From: Skermania sp. ID1734
GTDB taxonomy: Bacteria; Actinomycetota; Actinomycetes; Mycobacteriales; Mycobacteriaceae
Assembly (NCBI RefSeq): GCF_007489285.1
Contig: NZ_VLIY01000007.1
Location: 182,276-246,275 of the forward strand
Length of the DNA stretch: 64,000 nt
Direction: 5' to 3'
The notes under the pieces were generated by a model. It made no database searches. It was not told the DNA's origin and saw only the letters and a list, made by a program, of their open reading frames with translations. The number at the start of each line of letters is the position of its first letter. Position 1 is the stretch's first letter. Both the position numbers and the translations under genes were made by a program. Of this stretch, positions 1-12,212 are shown in pieces.

Positions 1-319
1 GGAATCCGCCGGCAACGAGCAGGCCGGCGGCGCTGACCTGCAGGTAGTAGCCGACTCCCGGCGCGGTGCCGACAAAGGCGCCTTGCGCGGTCTTGTACGG
101 CGACTTGTCCCGCGAGAAACGAACATCCCGATACGGACGAAAGATCTTGGCCGGTCCGAACTCGTCTTCGAGCTCGGCCATCAGCGCGGTGATCGGTCCG
201 CGAACGGCGTTGTCGTAGACGTCCTTATGCGCGGTCCACCAGACCTTGCTGTTGTCGGCCTCCAGATCCTCGTAGAAATCCAAGGCCGCCAATGGGATTC
301 CGGTGAACTCGCCAGACAT
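1..319 (-). CDS. DUF2461 family protein (C-terminus cut by window edge)
   Basis: The first 106 residues are visible; the rest lies left of the window. The protein begins MSGEFTGIPLAALDFYEDLE and contains FRPYRDVRFSRDKSPYKT, a block I recognise from the DUF2461/TIGR02453 family. Its biochemical role is unknown. The ATG at 319 directly abuts the prs stop codon at 320, so it is probably the third gene of a glmU-prs-DUF2461 transcript. In M. tuberculosis the gene after prs is the lipoprotein gene lpqT, so this neighbour differs. The family call is fairly secure; no function is inferred. Confidence 0.85.
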   Translation of the reverse strand, partial: MSGEFTGIPLAALDFYEDLEADNSKVWWTAHKDVYDNAVRGPITALMAELEDEFGPAKIFRPYRDVRFSRDKSPYKTAQGAFVGTAPGVGYYLQVSAAGLLVAGGF

Positions 320-1300
320 CTACGCCGATCCGTTGAACAGGCTTGTCACCGAGCCGTTTTCGAACACCTCGCGGATCGTGCGGGCGAGCAGCGGTGCGAT
401 CGAGAGCACGGTCAGCGTGGGGAACTTCTTTTCCTCGGTGATCGGCAGCGTGTTGGTGACGATCACTTCCTTGGCGCCGCAGGCAGCGAGGCGTTCGGCC
501 GCCGGGTGGCTGAGTACGCCGTGAGTCGCCGCAATGATGACGTCGGCCGCGCCGGCTTCCTTCAAGATCTTCACCGCACCCGCGATGGTGCCACCGGTGT
601 CGATCATGTCGTCGATCAGGATGCAGGTGTGGCCCGCGACTTCGCCGACCACGCGGTTGGACTTCACCTGGTTGGGCACCAGCGGGTCACGCGTCTTGTG
701 AATGAACGCCAGCGGCGCACCACCGAGGGTGTCGGCCCACTTCTCGGCCACGCGTACCCGGCCGGCGTCGGGGGAAACCACCGCGATGTTTTCCACGCCG
801 TACTTCTCGCGGATGTATTCGGCGAGCTGGCCTTGGGCGTGCATGTGGTCGACGGGCCCGTCGAAGAAGCCCTGAATCTGGTCAGTGTGCAGGTCGACCG
901 TGATAATTCGGTCTGCCCCAGCCGTTTTCAGCAGGTCTGCGATCAGGCGGGCGGAGATGGGCTCGCGGCCGCGGTGCTTCTTGTCTTGGCGCGCATAGGG
1001 ATAGAACGGCAAGATCGCCGTGATCCGCTTGGCCGAACCGCGCTTGAGCGCGTCGATCATGATGAGCTGCTCCATGATCCATTGGTTCAGCGGCGCGGGG
1101 TAGCTCTGCAGCACGAAGGCGTCGCAGCCACGAACCGACTCTTCGAACCGGACAAAGATCTCGCCGTTGGCAAAGTCGCGGGCCGTCTGCGGTGTCACGG
1201 CCACGTCGAGTTCTTTGGCGACTTGTTCGGCAAGCTCCGGATGCGCGCGCCCGGAAAACAGCATGAGGCTCTTGGAGTTGTCAACGGAAAACGCGCTCAC
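320..1300 (-). CDS. prs: Ribose-phosphate pyrophosphokinase
   Basis: This cytosolic enzyme makes PRPP from ribose-5-phosphate and ATP, feeding purine, pyrimidine, histidine and, in mycobacteria, decaprenylphosphoryl-arabinose synthesis. The 326-residue length is normal for class I PRPP synthetases. The N-terminal half shows [18 protein letters not shown] and [20 protein letters not shown]. The catalytic flexible-loop region is [20 protein letters not shown], and the PRPP-binding loop is [17 protein letters not shown]. The start overlaps the glmU stop by 4 bases, indicating translational coupling. Order and orientation match Rv1017c-Rv1018c. Confidence 0.98.
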   Translation of the reverse strand: MSAFSVDNSKSLMLFSGRAHPELAEQVAKELDVAVTPQTARDFANGEIFVRFEESVRGCDAFVLQSYPAPLNQWIMEQLIMIDALKRGSAKRITAILPFYPYARQDKKHRGREPISARLIADLLKTAGADRIITVDLHTDQIQGFFDGPVDHMHAQGQLAEYIREKYGVENIAVVSPDAGRVRVAEKWADTLGGAPLAFIHKTRDPLVPNQVKSNRVVGEVAGHTCILIDDMIDTGGTIAGAVKILKEAGAADVIIAATHGVLSHPAAERLAACGAKEVIVTNTLPITEEKKFPTLTVLSIAPLLARTIREVFENGSVTSLFNGSA

Positions 1301-2790
1301 TGCTTTTCGCCATCCTTTTGTTCTTGGCTGTCCGATTTCTCGCCTGCGTGCCGGTGCAGGGCGGCTTCGGCGGCCGCCGCTGCGGCTGTGCCAGCGCGGT
1401 TGCGCTGAACCCAGCCCTCGATATTGCGTTGTGCACCGCCGGAGACGGCGAGTGCGCCGGGTGGCACGCTGCGTCGTAACACGGTTCCGGCCGCAGAGTA
1501 GGCGCCGTCGCCCACCGTAATAGGGGCCACGAACATCGTGTCACTCCCGGTGCGTACATGGGAGCCGACGACGGTGCGATGTTTGTTGACGCCGTCGTAG
1601 TTGACGAACACGCTCGACGCGCCGATGTTGCTGTGCTCGCCGATTGTCGCGTCACCGACGTAGGTGAGGTGCGGCACCTTCGAGTGCGCGCCGATTTCGG
1701 CGTTCTTGCTTTCGACGAACGCGCCCAGTTTTCCGGACTCGCCGACCACCGTGTTGGGGCGCAAATAGGCGAACGGACCGATCGTCGCGTTGGGCCCGAT
1801 GCTCGACTGCTCGGCGTGACTGCGGATCACCACTGCACCCTCGGCCACGCTGACGTCCCGCAGCGTCGTGTCGGGACCGACGACGGCGTCCTCTTCTATC
1901 GTCGTCGAGCCGAGCAGTTGCACGCCGGGCAGCACGGTGACATCGCGAGCGATCTGGACGTCCGCGTCGATCCAGGTGCTCTGCGGGTCGACGATCGTGA
2001 CCCCAGCGCGCATGTGCCGTTCCAAGATGTAGCGATTCAGCACCCGGCCCGCGTCGGCCAGCTGGACGCGGTCGTTGACACCGGTCACCTTGGCGGGGTC
2101 GGCCAGTAGCGCGCCGAACACGGCGCGGCCGGATTGGCGGGCGATCTTCAAAACATCGGTCAGGTAGAGCTCGTGCTGGGCGTTTTCGGTGCTCAGCTGG
2201 CCGATTGCGGCGCGCAGGGCCTCGGCGTCGAACGCGTACACACCGGAGTTGACCTCGGTGATGGCCGCTTGCTCCGGGGTGGCGTCGGCGTGTTCGACGA
2301 TCTCGGCGACCTCGCCGTCGGCGTCCCGCACAATCCGGCCGTAACCGTTCGGATCGTCGGGCACGAAGGTGAGCACCGTCACGGCGGGCCGACCCGGGTA
2401 GCTGCGGTGCTCGTCGAGCAGGGCCGAGAGCGTGTGTCCGTCGAGCAACGGTACGTCGGCGGCCGTGACCAGCACGTCGCCGGTGAAATCCGCGGGTAGT
2501 ACGTCCAGTGCGCATTGCACAGCGTGGCCGGTGCCGAGTTGCTCTTCCTGCACGGCCAGGTCGATCTTGCGACCCAGTTCGTCTGCGATCTGTCCGACGG
2601 CCGCGCCCACGTGCTCGCGATCATGGCCGACGACCGCGAGGAGATGCGTCGGCGAAATGGCATCCGCCGCGTATAACGCGTGGGCGAGCATGCTCTTGCC
2701 GGCGAGCGGATGCAGCACCTTGGGCGTCTTCGACCGCATCCGTGTGCCCGCGCCAGCAGCGAGAACGACAACGGCGGTCTGCGCTGGCAT
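1297..2790 (-). CDS. glmU: Bifunctional UDP-N-acetylglucosamine pyrophosphorylase / glucosamine-1-phosphate N-acetyltransferase
   Basis: GlmU makes UDP-GlcNAc for peptidoglycan, the arabinogalactan linker and mycothiol. The N-terminal uridylyltransferase domain (about residues 5-235) has the nucleotide-binding loop [20 protein letters not shown], and metal-binding motifs such as [12 protein letters not shown] follow. The C-terminal left-handed beta-helix acetyltransferase domain (about 255-460) shows hexapeptide repeats and the [15 protein letters not shown] and [15 protein letters not shown] blocks. The tail is alanine- and charge-rich, as in other mycobacterial GlmU. At 497 residues it is the usual size. 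It is the first gene of the leftward operon, downstream of tRNA-Gln. Confidence 0.98.
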   Translation of the reverse strand: MPAQTAVVVLAAGAGTRMRSKTPKVLHPLAGKSMLAHALYAADAISPTHLLAVVGHDREHVGAAVGQIADELGRKIDLAVQEEQLGTGHAVQCALDVLPADFTGDVLVTAADVPLLDGHTLSALLDEHRSYPGRPAVTVLTFVPDDPNGYGRIVRDADGEVAEIVEHADATPEQAAITEVNSGVYAFDAEALRAAIGQLSTENAQHELYLTDVLKIARQSGRAVFGALLADPAKVTGVNDRVQLADAGRVLNRYILERHMRAGVTIVDPQSTWIDADVQIARDVTVLPGVQLLGSTTIEEDAVVGPDTTLRDVSVAEGAVVIRSHAEQSSIGPNATIGPFAYLRPNTVVGESGKLGAFVESKNAEIGAHSKVPHLTYVGDATIGEHSNIGASSVFVNYDGVNKHRTVVGSHVRTGSDTMFVAPITVGDGAYSAAGTVLRRSVPPGALAVSGGAQRNIEGWVQRNRAGTAAAAAAEAALHRHAGEKSDSQEQKDGEKQ

Positions 2791-2825
2791 AAAGCTCCCT
2801 CGGGCGTTTACTGCAGGTCGGGCTG

Positions 2826-2896
2826 CTCCGCCGCCAGGACTCGAACCTAGACTATCTGAACCAAAATCAGAGGTGCTGCCATTACACCACGGCGGA
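2826..2896 (-). tRNA. tRNA-Gln (anticodon UUG)
   Basis: A full cloverleaf reads on the minus strand. The acceptor stem UCCGCCG pairs with CGGCGGA, the anticodon arm is CUGAU-UUUGGUU-CAG-like with UUG as the anticodon, and the T arm carries GGUUCGAGUCC. The discriminator base is G and CCA is not encoded. It lies upstream of glmU on the same strand, as in other mycobacteria. Confidence 0.95.
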
Positions 2897-2986
2897 TGGC
2901 GCCAACGATCCTCGCACGTTGAGGTGTGTGCCGTCGAATAGGGTCAGCATCACCACGAGTGGCATGACATCAGAGGCGGAACCTTA

Positions 2987-3631
2987 GTGCAACCCAACAA
3001 CGGCGCGGCGATGCCGGAGCGGGCGCAGCGCACCCGGATGACCGGCACGCAGCGGCGTCAGCAGTTGATCGAGATCGCGCGTTCTGTGTTCGCCGAGCGT
3101 GGTTATGACGCGGCGTCCATCGAGGAGATCGCGCAGCGCGCCCAGGTGTCCAAGCCGGTCGTCTACGAGCACTTCGGCGGCAAGGAAGGCCTCTATGCCG
3201 TGGTGGTGGACCGGGAGATGTCGACGCTGCTGGAGATGATCAGCGCGCCGCTGACCAGCACCAGGTCGCGGCTTCGGGTCGAGCAGGTGGCGCTGGCGCT
3301 GCTCACGTACGTCGAGGAACGCACCGACGGGTTCCGCATTCTGGTGCGCGACCAACGGGTCGCGGCCAGTGAGGGCACCTACTCCAGCCTGCTCAACGAG
3401 GCCATCGGCCAGGTCAGTCACATTCTGGCGGGTGACTTCGCCCGCCGCGGGCTCGATCCCGATTTGGCGCCGCTCTACGCGCAGGCGCTGGTCGGCATGG
3501 TGTCGACAACGGCCACCTGGTGGCTGGACGAGCGCGCGCCCTCGAAGGAAATCGTGGCGGCGCATCTGGTCAATTTGTGTTGGAACGGGCTGACAAACCT
3601 CGAGTCCAATCCGCAGCTGCGGTCGGGTTGA
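2987..3631 (+). CDS. TetR-family regulator (Rv1019-like)
   Basis: This DNA-binding repressor-type protein of 214 residues carries an N-terminal HTH in RRQQLIEIARSVFAERGYDA and RAQVSKPVVYEHFGGKEGLY, the classical TetR recognition-helix region. The C-terminal ligand domain is unassigned. Its place between tRNA-Gln/glmU and mfd matches Rv1019. The GTG at 2987 has an upstream purine stretch (AGAGGCGG), while the ATG codons at 3011 and 3038 are alternatives with poorer ribosome sites. The ligand and regulon cannot be read from the sequence. Confidence 0.9.
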   Translation: MQPNNGAAMPERAQRTRMTGTQRRQQLIEIARSVFAERGYDAASIEEIAQRAQVSKPVVYEHFGGKEGLYAVVVDREMSTLLEMISAPLTSTRSRLRVEQVALALLTYVEERTDGFRILVRDQRVAASEGTYSSLLNEAIGQVSHILAGDFARRGLDPDLAPLYAQALVGMVSTTATWWLDERAPSKEIVAAHLVNLCWNGLTNLESNPQLRSG

Positions 3632-3692
3632 CGACGAACTGACCCACCACGGTGTTACGGTGCACAAAAGCTGAGAACGGGGTTAATGAGTC

Positions 3693-4337
3693 ATGGCTAG
3701 GCAGGCGCGCGCCGAAATCACCCGTGACGCCGTGCTTGCGGGCGCCGCGGACGTCTTTCTGCGCCTCGGCTATGCCAATGCCAGCCTGAGCGAGATCATC
3801 GCCCAGTCGAACGTCACCAAGGGCGCCCTCTACTTTCACTTCGGTTCCAAGGAAGAGCTAGCGCGTGCCGTCGTCGAGCAAGGGATCGAACGCCTCAACG
3901 TCGCCTGCAAGGCGTTCTTCGACACCCGCACCCCGGCGCTGGAAGCCTGCATCGGGATCTCGTTCGTGCTGGCCGACCTGACTCGCAACGACCCGATGGT
4001 CGCGGCGATGCTGAAGCTGAACCACCAGATCGGTGACTATCGCAACAACGCCGGTGAAAGCACCGTGCTCCCGTGGGGCAAGGCGCATCACATCCTGGCC
4101 GAACGCGCGATCGAACAGGGCGATCTGCGGGCCGATCTGGACCCCTCGGTGGTCGGAATGCTCTTGCAGGAGATCAACGCCGGCGTGCACGTCGTGGCCG
4201 CGGGCACGGAGTCCATCGATCAGATGGCCGGCCGAATGGAGCGGGCGTGGTACTACCTGCTGCCCTCGCTCGTGCCGGAGGACAAGCTCGCTTACTTCCG
4301 GGAGTTCGCGGCGAGGCGTCTGAACCGCTACCAATAG
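3693..4337 (+). CDS. TetR regulator resembling gamma-butyrolactone receptors (ScbR type)
   Basis: A 214-residue TetR protein. The N-terminal sequence [19 protein letters not shown], continuing to [19 protein letters not shown] and [18 protein letters not shown], resembles the ScbR/ArpA autoregulator-receptor family of Streptomyces more than generic TetR proteins. The C-terminal half includes the WYYLLPSL segment, which these proteins often carry. Gamma-butyrolactone signalling is not established in mycobacteria, so ligand and function are open. The gene is not part of the core mfd neighbourhood known from M. tuberculosis and sits 40 bp upstream of mfd on the same strand. Confidence 0.85.
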   Translation: MARQARAEITRDAVLAGAADVFLRLGYANASLSEIIAQSNVTKGALYFHFGSKEELARAVVEQGIERLNVACKAFFDTRTPALEACIGISFVLADLTRNDPMVAAMLKLNHQIGDYRNNAGESTVLPWGKAHHILAERAIEQGDLRADLDPSVVGMLLQEINAGVHVVAAGTESIDQMAGRMERAWYYLLPSLVPEDKLAYFREFAARRLNRYQ

Positions 4338-4377
4338 ACTTGAGCGGCATACCTTAACTGCCCCTCGAGGAGCTCGC

Positions 4378-7300
4378 TTGCCATCCACCGCTTCGGTGTC
4401 CGACGTCCGCGATAGCGTGCCGATGGCCGGGCTGGCGGCCGTGGCCTGCGCGGACGTTGCGCTGACGCGAGTTGCCGAATTGGTCGGGACGACGGCTGTC
4501 GAGCTGGTGGGACCCTCCCCGGTGCGCCCGTTCGTCGCCGCGACTGTCTCGCGATCGGCGCCGGTGCTGCTGGTCACGGCGACCGGGCGTGAGGCCGACG
4601 ACCTCGCCGCCGAACTGACCGAGATGCTTGGTGACTCGGTGGCCCAGTTCCCGTCCTGGGAGACATTGCCGCACGAGCGGCTGTCGCCCGGCGCAGACAC
4701 CGTCGGGCAACGACTCAAGGTGCTGCGCCGTCTGGCCCGGCCCGCCGATCGTGATCTCGGCGAGCCGTTGCGAGTGGTCGTGGCCACAGTGCGCTCGCTC
4801 ATGCAGCCGATGGCCGCAGGGCTGGGCGAGATTGCGCCGATCACCCTGCGGGTGGGCGCCGACGTCGACTTCGACGGTTTGCTCGAGCAACTGGTGGAGT
4901 TTGCCTATACCCGTGTCGACATGGTCGGCAAGCGTGGCGAATTTGCCGTGCGCGGCGGGATCCTCGACCTCTTTCCGCCCACGGCCGACCACCCCGTGCG
5001 CGTCGAGTTCTGGGGCGACGAGGTCACCGAACTGCGCGCCTTCGCGGTCGCCGATCAGCGCTCGCTACCCGATCAACCCGTCGACCTGGTCATCGCGCCG
5101 CCGTGTCGCGAGCTGCTGCTCACCGCCGATGTCCGCGAGCGAGCGGCACAGTTCGCGGCCGATCATCAGTCCGATGCGGCGCTGGTAGAAATGCTGGACA
5201 AGCTTTCCGCCGGCGTGCCGGTCGAGGGCATGGAGGCGCTGCTGCCGGTGCTCGTGCCTAGCGAGCTGCAGCTGCTGACCGACGCGTTGCCCGCGGACAC
5301 GCACGTGCTGCTGTGCGATCCGGAAAAGATCCGCACTCGCGCCGCCGACCTCGTCCGCACCGGCCAGGAGTTTCTCGAAGCGTCGTGGACCGCCGCGGCG
5401 ATGGGTGGCGATGCCCCGATCGACCTGGGCGCGTCGGCGTACCGACCGCTGGCGGAGGTGCGTTCAGCCGCTCAGCAGCGCGAGCAGCGGTGGTGGACGT
5501 TGAGCCCGCTGGCATCCGGCAGCGACTCCGAAGTTGTCCTGCCGGTGCAATCTGCGCCGAGCCCGCGCGGTTCCGACACCGAACTCGCGACACTCTTCGC
5601 GTCGCTGCGTGCGCACCTGAGCACCGGTGGCAGCGCGACGATCGTGGTGGCCGGGCACGGCACCCAGCAGCGCGTGCTGGAACGGTTAGGCGAGGCCGAT
5701 GTGCCCGCGCAGCCGCTTACTCCCGGCTCTCCTCCCACGCCCGGCGCTGCTGGGGTGTTGTGCGGATCGTTGCGCAGCGGAATCGTTTTCCCCGATGCCC
5801 GGCTGGTGGTGATCGCCGAGGCGGACCTCACCGGCAACCGGGCGGTCGCCGTCGGCGACGGCCGCCGCCTGCCGGCGCGGCGGCGCAACCAGGTCGACCC
5901 CTTGGCCCTGACGGCCGGCGACCTGGTCGTGCACGACCAGCACGGAATCGGTCGGTTCGTGGAAATGGTGGAGCGCACCATCGGCGGGGCACGGCGTGAA
6001 TATCTGGTCATCGAATACGCCTCCAGCAAGCGTGGCCAGCCGGGCGACCGGCTGTTCGTGCCGATGGAGTCGCTCGATCAGCTGTCCCGCTACGTCGGCG
6101 GCGAGATGCCGAGCCTGTCCAAGCTGGGCGGATCCGACTGGGCGAACACGAAACGCAAGGCGCGCAAGGCGGTTCGCGAAATCGCGGGTGAGCTGGTGCA
6201 GCTCTACGCCGCCCGGCAGGCCGCTCCCGGTCACGCCTTCGGCCCGGACACGCCGTGGCAGCAGGAGATGGAGGACGCGTTCCCGTTCACCGAGACCGTC
6301 GACCAGATGGTGGCCATCTCCGAGGTCAAGTCCGACATGGAAAAGCCGGTCCCGATGGACCGGGTGATCTGCGGTGACGTCGGCTACGGCAAGACCGAGA
6401 TCGCGGTGCGCGCGGCGTTCAAGGCGGTGCAGGACGGCAAGCAGGTAGCCATCCTCGTGCCGACAACGCTGCTCGCGCAACAACATCTGCAAACCTTCAC
6501 GGAACGGATGTCGTCGTTCCCGGTGAAGGTGAAAGGCCTGTCTCGGTTCACCGACGCCGCCGAATCCCGGCAGATCATCGAAGGCATGGCCGACGGCACG
6601 GTGGACGTGGTTATCGGTACTCACCGCTTGCTGCAGACCGGTGTGCGGTGGAAGGACCTCGGCCTGGTGATCGTCGACGAAGAGCAGCGCTTCGGCGTCG
6701 AACACAAGGAACACATCAAGGCGCTGCGCACTCACGTCGACGTTTTGACCATGTCCGCCACCCCGATTCCGCGCACCTTGGAGATGAGCCTCGCGGGTAT
6801 CCGCGAGATGTCGACCATTCTCACTCCGCCCGAAGAACGTCACCCGGTACTGACCTACGTCGGCGGGTACAACGACAAGCAGGTGGCCGCGGCCATTCGG
6901 CGTGAGTTGTTGCGCGACGGCCAGGTGTTCTATGTGCACAATCGGGTCAGCTCGATCGACAAGGCGGCCAAGCGACTTGGCGAACTCGTCCCGGAGGCGC
7001 GGATCGCGGTGGCGCACGGGCAGATGAACGAGGCGACGCTGGAAAAGACCGTGCAGGGGTTCTGGCAGCGTGAGTTCGACGTGCTGGTATGCACCACCAT
7101 CGTCGAGACCGGCCTCGACATATCCAACGCCAACACGCTGATCGTGGAACGCGCTGATGCGCTTGGTCTTTCCCAGCTGCATCAGCTGCGCGGACGCGTC
7201 GGCCGCAGCCGTGAACGCGGGTACGCCTACTTCCTGTATCCGCCCGAAAAGCCGCTGACCGAAACGGCTTACGACCGGCTGGCCACCATCGCCCAGAACT

Positions 7301-7965
7301 CCGACCTGGGCGCCGGTATGGCGGTAGCGATGAAGGACCTCGAAATCCGTGGCGCCGGAAACGTTTTGGGAGCCGAACAGTCCGGTCACGTCGCAGGTGT
7401 GGGTTTCGACCTCTACGTTCGGCTGGTCGGGGAGGCCGTGGAGGCCTATCGTGCCGCCGCCGACGGCAAGACCGTCGAAGCGCCCGAAGAGTTCAAGGAA
7501 GTTCGCATCGATCTGCCGGTGGACGCCCACATTCCGCCGGATTATGTCGACAGTGACCGATTGCGCCTCGAGGCATACCGCAAGCTCGCTGCGGCGACGG
7601 ATGATTCGGCGCTGACAGCGGTGGTCGAGGAGCTGACGGACCGCTACGGCACCCCGCCGACCCCCGTCCGGCGGCTGGTCTCCGTCGCCAAGCTGCGGGC
7701 CATCTGCCGCGAGTACGGGGTGCAGGAGGTGGCGGTGACCGGGACACAGTTGAAGGTGTCGCCGCTGCACCTGCCCGACTCCAAGCAAGTCCGGCTCAAG
7801 CGGATCTACCCGTCGGCCAGCTACCGCGCGGCCACTGGAGTGATCGGGATGCCGCTGCCGCGGACCGGCGGAATCGGGTCCGATCGCGTCCGGGACGAGG
7901 AGCTTATGCAATTCGTCGCCGATTTCCTGCATGGCCTGGACGGCAAGGCTAGCGTTCCGCTGTGA
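4378..7965 (+). CDS. mfd: Transcription-repair coupling factor
   Basis: Mfd displaces RNA polymerase stalled at lesions and recruits UvrA. Seen here: the UvrB-homology N-terminal domains ([29 protein letters not shown]), the RNA-polymerase-interaction domain around residues 500-570 ([13 protein letters not shown]), helicase Walker [19 protein letters not shown], the DEEQ box ([18 protein letters not shown]), and motif VI plus TRG ([16 protein letters not shown]). The 1195 residues are slightly shorter than M. tuberculosis Mfd. The TTG start at 4378 is supported by GAGGAG nine bases upstream. The stop overlaps the mazG start (GTGA), so the two are translationally coupled. Confidence 0.97.
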   Translation: MPSTASVSDVRDSVPMAGLAAVACADVALTRVAELVGTTAVELVGPSPVRPFVAATVSRSAPVLLVTATGREADDLAAELTEMLGDSVAQFPSWETLPHERLSPGADTVGQRLKVLRRLARPADRDLGEPLRVVVATVRSLMQPMAAGLGEIAPITLRVGADVDFDGLLEQLVEFAYTRVDMVGKRGEFAVRGGILDLFPPTADHPVRVEFWGDEVTELRAFAVADQRSLPDQPVDLVIAPPCRELLLTADVRERAAQFAADHQSDAALVEMLDKLSAGVPVEGMEALLPVLVPSELQLLTDALPADTHVLLCDPEKIRTRAADLVRTGQEFLEASWTAAAMGGDAPIDLGASAYRPLAEVRSAAQQREQRWWTLSPLASGSDSEVVLPVQSAPSPRGSDTELATLFASLRAHLSTGGSATIVVAGHGTQQRVLERLGEADVPAQPLTPGSPPTPGAAGVLCGSLRSGIVFPDARLVVIAEADLTGNRAVAVGDGRRLPARRRNQVDPLALTAGDLVVHDQHGIGRFVEMVERTIGGARREYLVIEYASSKRGQPGDRLFVPMESLDQLSRYVGGEMPSLSKLGGSDWANTKRKARKAVREIAGELVQLYAARQAAPGHAFGPDTPWQQEMEDAFPFTETVDQMVAISEVKSDMEKPVPMDRVICGDVGYGKTEIAVRAAFKAVQDGKQVAILVPTTLLAQQHLQTFTERMSSFPVKVKGLSRFTDAAESRQIIEGMADGTVDVVIGTHRLLQTGVRWKDLGLVIVDEEQRFGVEHKEHIKALRTHVDVLTMSATPIPRTLEMSLAGIREMSTILTPPEERHPVLTYVGGYNDKQVAAAIRRELLRDGQVFYVHNRVSSIDKAAKRLGELVPEARIAVAHGQMNEATLEKTVQGFWQREFDVLVCTTIVETGLDISNANTLIVERADALGLSQLHQLRGRVGRSRERGYAYFLYPPEKPLTETAYDRLATIAQNSDLGAGMAVAMKDLEIRGAGNVLGAEQSGHVAGVGFDLYVRLVGEAVEAYRAAADGKTVEAPEEFKEVRIDLPVDAHIPPDYVDSDRLRLEAYRKLAAATDDSALTAVVEELTDRYGTPPTPVRRLVSVAKLRAICREYGVQEVAVTGTQLKVSPLHLPDSKQVRLKRIYPSASYRAATGVIGMPLPRTGGIGSDRVRDEELMQFVADFLHGLDGKASVPL

Positions 7966-8843
7966 CCGTCATCCTGCTGGACCCACAGCGTCCCACGATG
8001 GTGCCCATCGAGGCGCTGGACCTCCTCGGCGACCCGGTCCAGTTCACCGAGGAGGTGCCCGTCTCCGTGCGGTGGCGGTTGCCTGCGGCCGATAGCGCGA
8101 AGGTGCTGGTCAGCACGGATCCGAAGCATCCGGATGTGGTTGCGCGGATCGCCGCCGGCGAGGCGGTGGTGGCCGCGCCCGCGACCCCGGGCGACAACCT
8201 GGTCGAGGCGGTCACCGTCATGGACAAGTTGTGGAGCTTCGGCGGCTGGGAGGTCACCCAGACCCACGACAGCCTGCGGCCTTACCTTTTGGAAGAGACC
8301 TACGAGTTGCTCGATGCGATCGGGTCCGGTGATCCGGAGCTGGTCAAGGAGGAGCTCGGGGACCTGCTGCTGCAGGTGCTGTTTCATTCCCGGATCGCGC
8401 AGGCTTCGGAGCGTCCCTTCACCGTCGATGACGTCGCGGCGACCTTGGTGGCCAAGCTCGTACATCGCAGCCCGCACCTGGCCGAATCCGCCGTCGGGCC
8501 CATCGATGTTCGCGCCCAGGAACACGCCTGGGAACGCCGAAAGGCCGCCGAGAAGGCCCGTCGATCCTGCATGGACGGCATCGCCATGGACCAGCCGGCG
8601 TTGGCGCTGGCCGAAAAGGTGTTGGCGCGCAGCGCAAAAGCGGGGCTCCCCGATGATCTGGTGCCGACCGCGCTCCTGGCCGTAACACTTGGAGGTCGGG
8701 AGAGTGCGGAGGAACGGTTGCGTAAGGCGGTGTTGTCGTTCGTGGACAGCATTCGCGCCACCGAGGATGCAGCCGAATCGGCACGCGGAGCACGTAAACC
8801 CTTGACACCGATTCAGTGGCGCCGGTTCTGGGTGGACCGGTAG
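7962..8843 (+). CDS. mazG: Nucleoside triphosphate pyrophosphohydrolase
   Basis: MazG hydrolyses NTPs and dNTPs, including damaged ones, to the monophosphate and pyrophosphate. The metal-binding EExxE...ExxD signature is visible as [20 protein letters not shown] followed by [16 protein letters not shown], in the middle of the 293-residue protein. The N-terminal extension of about 90 residues is typical of mycobacterial MazG. The GTG start overlaps the mfd stop by four bases and the stop codon directly precedes the lhgO start, so mfd, mazG and lhgO form a tight unit. Confidence 0.96.
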   Translation: MTVILLDPQRPTMVPIEALDLLGDPVQFTEEVPVSVRWRLPAADSAKVLVSTDPKHPDVVARIAAGEAVVAAPATPGDNLVEAVTVMDKLWSFGGWEVTQTHDSLRPYLLEETYELLDAIGSGDPELVKEELGDLLLQVLFHSRIAQASERPFTVDDVAATLVAKLVHRSPHLAESAVGPIDVRAQEHAWERRKAAEKARRSCMDGIAMDQPALALAEKVLARSAKAGLPDDLVPTALLAVTLGGRESAEERLRKAVLSFVDSIRATEDAAESARGARKPLTPIQWRRFWVDR

Positions 8844-10031
8844 GTGTACGACTTCTGCGTGGTCGGCGGCGGCATCGTCGGCGTGGCGACGGCACGGCGG
8901 TTGCTTGAGGTCCGCCCCGGCGCGAGCCTGGTGCTGCTCGAGAAAGCCGAGGCGCTCGCCGTGCACCAGACCGGACACAACAGCGGCGTCATCCATTCGG
9001 GCATCTATTACGAGCCGGGCAGTCTCAAGGCGCGGTTGTGCAAGCTTGGCGCCGAGCAGACCAAGCAGTTCGCCGCCGCCCACGGTATCGATTTCGATGT
9101 GCGCGGAAAGCTCCTGGTAGCAACCGATTCCGGCGAGCTGACACGAATGCGGGCACTCGACGAACGGGCGCGGATCAACGGCATCGACGTCGAGACCATC
9201 GACGCTGCCGAACTGCGCCGGCGGGAACCGCACGTCGCCGGACTGGGCGCGCTGTACGTGCCGTCAACCGGGATCATCGACTACCGGCAGGTCGTTGACC
9301 AACTGGCGGCGCAGGTGCGTAACGCGGGCGGCGAAATTCGATGTGGTGCCGAGGTGTCCTCGATCATCGAAAGCAGTTCCGGAGTAGCGATTTCGGGGGA
9401 ATCCGGATCCTGGTCGGCGCGGCAGTTGGTCGTCTGCGGAGGGCTGCAGGCGGACCGGCTTGCACGAATCGCGGGGATCCGCAGCGACGTTCGCATCGTT
9501 CCGTTCCGTGGTGAGTATTACCAGCTGCCTGCGGATCGCCGAGATCTGGTGCACCACTTGATCTATCCCATTCCGGATCCGGAATTGCCGTTCCTGGGCG
9601 TACATCTCAACGCGATGATCGACGGCTCGCTGACCGTCGGACCGAATGCCGTGCTTGGCCTTTCCCGGGAGGGCTACCGCAAGGGCAGTGTGCGCTGGGA
9701 CGACGTTCGCGACATTTTCGGCTACCGCGGGTTCTACTCGCTTGCCCGCGCCAACGTGCGCACCGGTGCGCGGGAGCTGCGCAATTCGTTGTTCAAGCGC
9801 GGCTACCTCGCGCAATGCCGCATGTACTGCCCCGAGCTGACGCTCGCCGATTTGCTGCCGCGCGAGGCGGGGATCCGGGCGCAGGCGGTGCGCCGTGACG
9901 GCACCCTCGTGCACGACTTCCTCATCGAGCGGACCGACAGGAGCGTGCACGTGCTCAATGCGCCGTCGCCCGCAGCGACGTCGGCGTTGCCCATTGCCGA
10001 GCACATCGTCGACACCTTGCTGGGCGCGTGA
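8844..10031 (+). CDS. lhgO: L-2-hydroxyglutarate oxidase (LhgO/L2HGDH family)
   Basis: This FAD enzyme oxidises L-2-hydroxyglutarate, a side product of malate dehydrogenase-type enzymes, to 2-oxoglutarate. The dinucleotide motif VVGGGIVGVATARRL sits at the extreme N-terminus. GHNSGVIHSGIYYEPGSLKA is the highly conserved LhgO segment, and PFRGEYYQL plus VGPNAVLGLSREGY follow. The 395-residue length is normal. The GTG start follows the mazG stop with no gap. The gene is not present at this position in M. tuberculosis. D-amino-acid oxidase-like activity is an alternative but less likely. Confidence 0.92.
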   Translation: MYDFCVVGGGIVGVATARRLLEVRPGASLVLLEKAEALAVHQTGHNSGVIHSGIYYEPGSLKARLCKLGAEQTKQFAAAHGIDFDVRGKLLVATDSGELTRMRALDERARINGIDVETIDAAELRRREPHVAGLGALYVPSTGIIDYRQVVDQLAAQVRNAGGEIRCGAEVSSIIESSSGVAISGESGSWSARQLVVCGGLQADRLARIAGIRSDVRIVPFRGEYYQLPADRRDLVHHLIYPIPDPELPFLGVHLNAMIDGSLTVGPNAVLGLSREGYRKGSVRWDDVRDIFGYRGFYSLARANVRTGARELRNSLFKRGYLAQCRMYCPELTLADLLPREAGIRAQAVRRDGTLVHDFLIERTDRSVHVLNAPSPAATSALPIAEHIVDTLLGA

Positions 10032-10143
10032 CCGCCGCGCGCAACCTTGCTGCATTGCACGGGGTTGGACCTGTGCAGCAGCGCAAGGTCACGCGCGGCA
10101 GGCGCCGCCCGGCCCGGCGGTCCCGAGCCCTATCCTCGACGGA

Positions 10144-10839
10144 ATGCGGGTACGGAAGGCGGTGTTTCCCGCCGCGGCGGCGATCACTGTCCTGGCGGCG
10201 TGCAGTTACCACCCGTCGACCCCCGTCCCAGACCTGATGCCGCCCGGGCTCGGAGCGCCGCTGCCAGCGATCGACCAGCTGCCGCACTGGGCGACGTCGC
10301 TGGCCGACACCTTGCGTATGCCGGTACCGGCGCTACAGGCGTACGGCTTCGCGGCCGCGACCCTGGCACGCGACGAGCCGGGCTGTGGCATCGGTTGGAC
10401 GACCATCGCCGGAATCGGCAGCGTCGAGAGTCGCAACGGCACCTACGACGGCGCGTCGGTGCAACCAAACGGCGATGTCACGCCCCACATTCGCGGTATC
10501 GCGTTGGACGGTTCGCCGGGCGTGGCCGACATTCCCGACACCGACGGCGGGGTCATGGACGGCGACTCCAAGCACGACCGCGCGATGGGCCCCCTTCAGT
10601 TCATTCCGGAGACCTGGCGGCAGTGGGGCACCGACGCCAACGGCGACGGCGTGGCCGATCCGGACAACATCGACGACGCCGCACTCACCGCCGCCCGCTA
10701 CCTCTGCGCCCGCGGCGGAGACCTGCGCAGTGCGGACGGATGGCGGTCGGCGCTGCTCGCCTACAACATGTCCACCCGCTACGCCCGGCAGGTCCAGGAA
10801 CGAGCGAATGCGTACAGCGTCGGAACGTCGCGTTGGTGA
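10144..10839 (+). CDS. Lytic transglycosylase lipoprotein (LpqU-like)
   Basis: The predicted product is an exported, lipid-anchored peptidoglycan lytic transglycosylase of 231 residues. The signal peptide MRVRKAVFPAAAAITVLAAC ends in the lipobox LAAC. The soluble-transglycosylase fold shows GWTTIAGIGSVESRNG with the catalytic Glu, then AMGPLQFIPETWRQWG and LTAARYLCARGGDLR. This corresponds to Rv1022 (lpqU), upstream of eno. The ATG at 10144 is chosen because it starts the signal peptide; longer in-frame readings overlap lhgO. Confidence 0.93.
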   Translation: MRVRKAVFPAAAAITVLAACSYHPSTPVPDLMPPGLGAPLPAIDQLPHWATSLADTLRMPVPALQAYGFAAATLARDEPGCGIGWTTIAGIGSVESRNGTYDGASVQPNGDVTPHIRGIALDGSPGVADIPDTDGGVMDGDSKHDRAMGPLQFIPETWRQWGTDANGDGVADPDNIDDAALTAARYLCARGGDLRSADGWRSALLAYNMSTRYARQVQERANAYSVGTSRW

Positions 10840-10883
10840 GGTCGGTGCTGGGCGCTAGGCTCGCAGGCGCGATCACAGAGTAA

Positions 10884-12191
<1,308 letters not shown>

Positions 12192-12212
12192 GCAAGACGT
12201 TGGAGGTTGCTG

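Noticed and set aside
83..1408. Long open frame on the plus strand opposite prs/glmU
   Set aside because: It is antisense to two clear enzymes, has Arg/Val/Asp-biased composition typical of mirror frames in GC-rich DNA, and shows no motif.
5686..7932. 748-residue minus-strand open frame opposite mfd
   Set aside because: A mirror frame of the mfd coding sequence; His/Arg/Asp-rich with no domain pattern.
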